A stretch of DNA of 64,000 nucleotides from Pempheris klunzingeri (lineage: Eukaryota > Chordata > Actinopteri > Acropomatiformes > Pempheridae), in assembly GCF_042242105.1 (NCBI RefSeq), contig NC_092023.1, positions 15,946,433 to 16,010,432 of the forward strand. The letters are read 5' to 3'. Shown one piece after another: positions 63,400-64,000 of the stretch (position 1 is its first letter; the number at the start of each line of letters is the position of its first letter). Made by a program: the position numbers and the translations under genes. Below the pieces are notes generated by a model. The model searched no databases. It was given only the letters and a program-made list of their open reading frames with translations, and had not been told where the DNA came from.

Positions 63400-64000
63400 G
63401 ACGATAAGTCAAGTGTTCTAATCAGAAACTCACTCTGGGGATTTCAAGCCTCCACCAAATTCATTAAGCCAGTTAACTGTTAAGTCTAATTTTGATTCCT
63501 AATTTTGTGCTGCTGATGTAAAAACTCCCAGTAGGCTCGCTGGCTTTTTACTGATGGATTATGGGTCGTTCCTCAAAGGCAAAACGTTTTATTAAATGTT
63601 TCCAGCTCTTACATGATGAACTGAATACGGAATACTGTGTATACATTTGTCAGATATTCCCAATGTTCCTCAACACAGAACCACATGACCCACGTGAGTG
63701 ATAATATAGGGTCACGATACAGTCATCACTCGCTAGTTAACCTCAAAATATTTTTAAAAAGGTACCATATTCCACAGACTGCACTTTTTAATGTCTTTTA
63801 CAAAGATAAATGTGTCTTCTGTGAGCATACAGACTACCAAAAAATTAGAAAAGACCATCCTCTCTCTGTTTCTTCTGCTCCATCTTTCTGTAAATGCGTG
63901 TGAGAACATGCTGTTTAGATTTGCCTCCCCTTGTGAGGTCATAAGGTGGATGTGACCTCCTCTAGCCCTTCAGCAGGCTGATGTCCCCGGCAATGAAAAC
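63400..64000. other. arfgef3 intron reaching the right edge
   Basis: The exon at 62632 starts mid-codon, so at least one more exon lies upstream. I looked for it here and found no frame with a usable donor, so it is probably past 64000. Confidence 0.5.

Noticed and set aside
62816-63412. Long minus-strand Ser/Pro/Leu-rich frames of 180-198 codons
   Set aside because: They come from the polypurine tract on the plus strand; composition is monotonous, two frames overlap, and there are no splice sites or family motifs.
1-64000. CRISPR array, integrated phage, toxin locus or bacterial system
   Set aside because: All tandem repeats are eukaryotic microsatellites without unique spacers; every supported gene is an intron-bearing vertebrate gene.

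Overview
The window looks like nuclear DNA from a ray-finned fish, probably a percomorph teleost. The genes are split by GT-AG introns. They include a fish-type luteinizing hormone beta subunit and an ARFGEF3/BIG3 gene. The DNA between exons is AT-rich and full of CA/TG, TA and GATA microsatellites and of typical fish DNA-transposon debris (Tc1, piggyBac-like and hAT-like). I see no bacterial operon, CRISPR array, integrated phage or tRNA/rRNA gene. Nearly all open frames outside the exons listed here are chance frames.

Layout. (1) 650-3035 (+): lhb, three coding exons, with an inverted piggyBac-like fragment in its last intron. (2) 5197-7900 (-) and 13259-18500 (-): two tandemly duplicated orphan class A GPCR genes with identical coding-exon phases and a matching non-coding 5' exon. 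The downstream copy has since taken two Tc1-type insertions and a large repeat-derived block in its introns. A complete 1.1 kb TTAA-bounded piggyBac-like element lies between the two genes. (3) 21132-24947 (+): an eight-exon flavin-containing monooxygenase encoding 431 residues, of the FMO GS-OX-like type. (4) 26881-29157 (-): a two-exon, single-pass membrane protein of 201 residues whose N-terminus resembles SMIM28. (5) 29.3-36.7 kb: intergenic, with repeats only. (6) 36732-62632 and on past the right edge (-): arfgef3. I could join 26 coding exons into one uninterrupted frame of about 1510 codons, ending at the conserved C-terminus. The Sec7-bearing N-terminal part lies beyond the window.

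The genes do not form a pathway; this is an ordinary syntenic block: a pituitary hormone subunit, a pair of orphan receptors, a xenobiotic-type monooxygenase, a small membrane protein and a secretory-granule regulator. I found no unprecedented biological system. The observations most worth a second look are: arfgef3 exons framed by complementary UG and CA repeat tracts that could pair across the exon; a receptor pair with an Asp/Tyr-rich, sulfation-like N-terminus and no canonical TM3-ECL2 disulfide; and several unrelated TTAACCCT-ended mobile elements in one 64 kb stretch. Exon boundaries were placed by hand from splice consensus and reading-frame continuity, so each could be off by a few bases.
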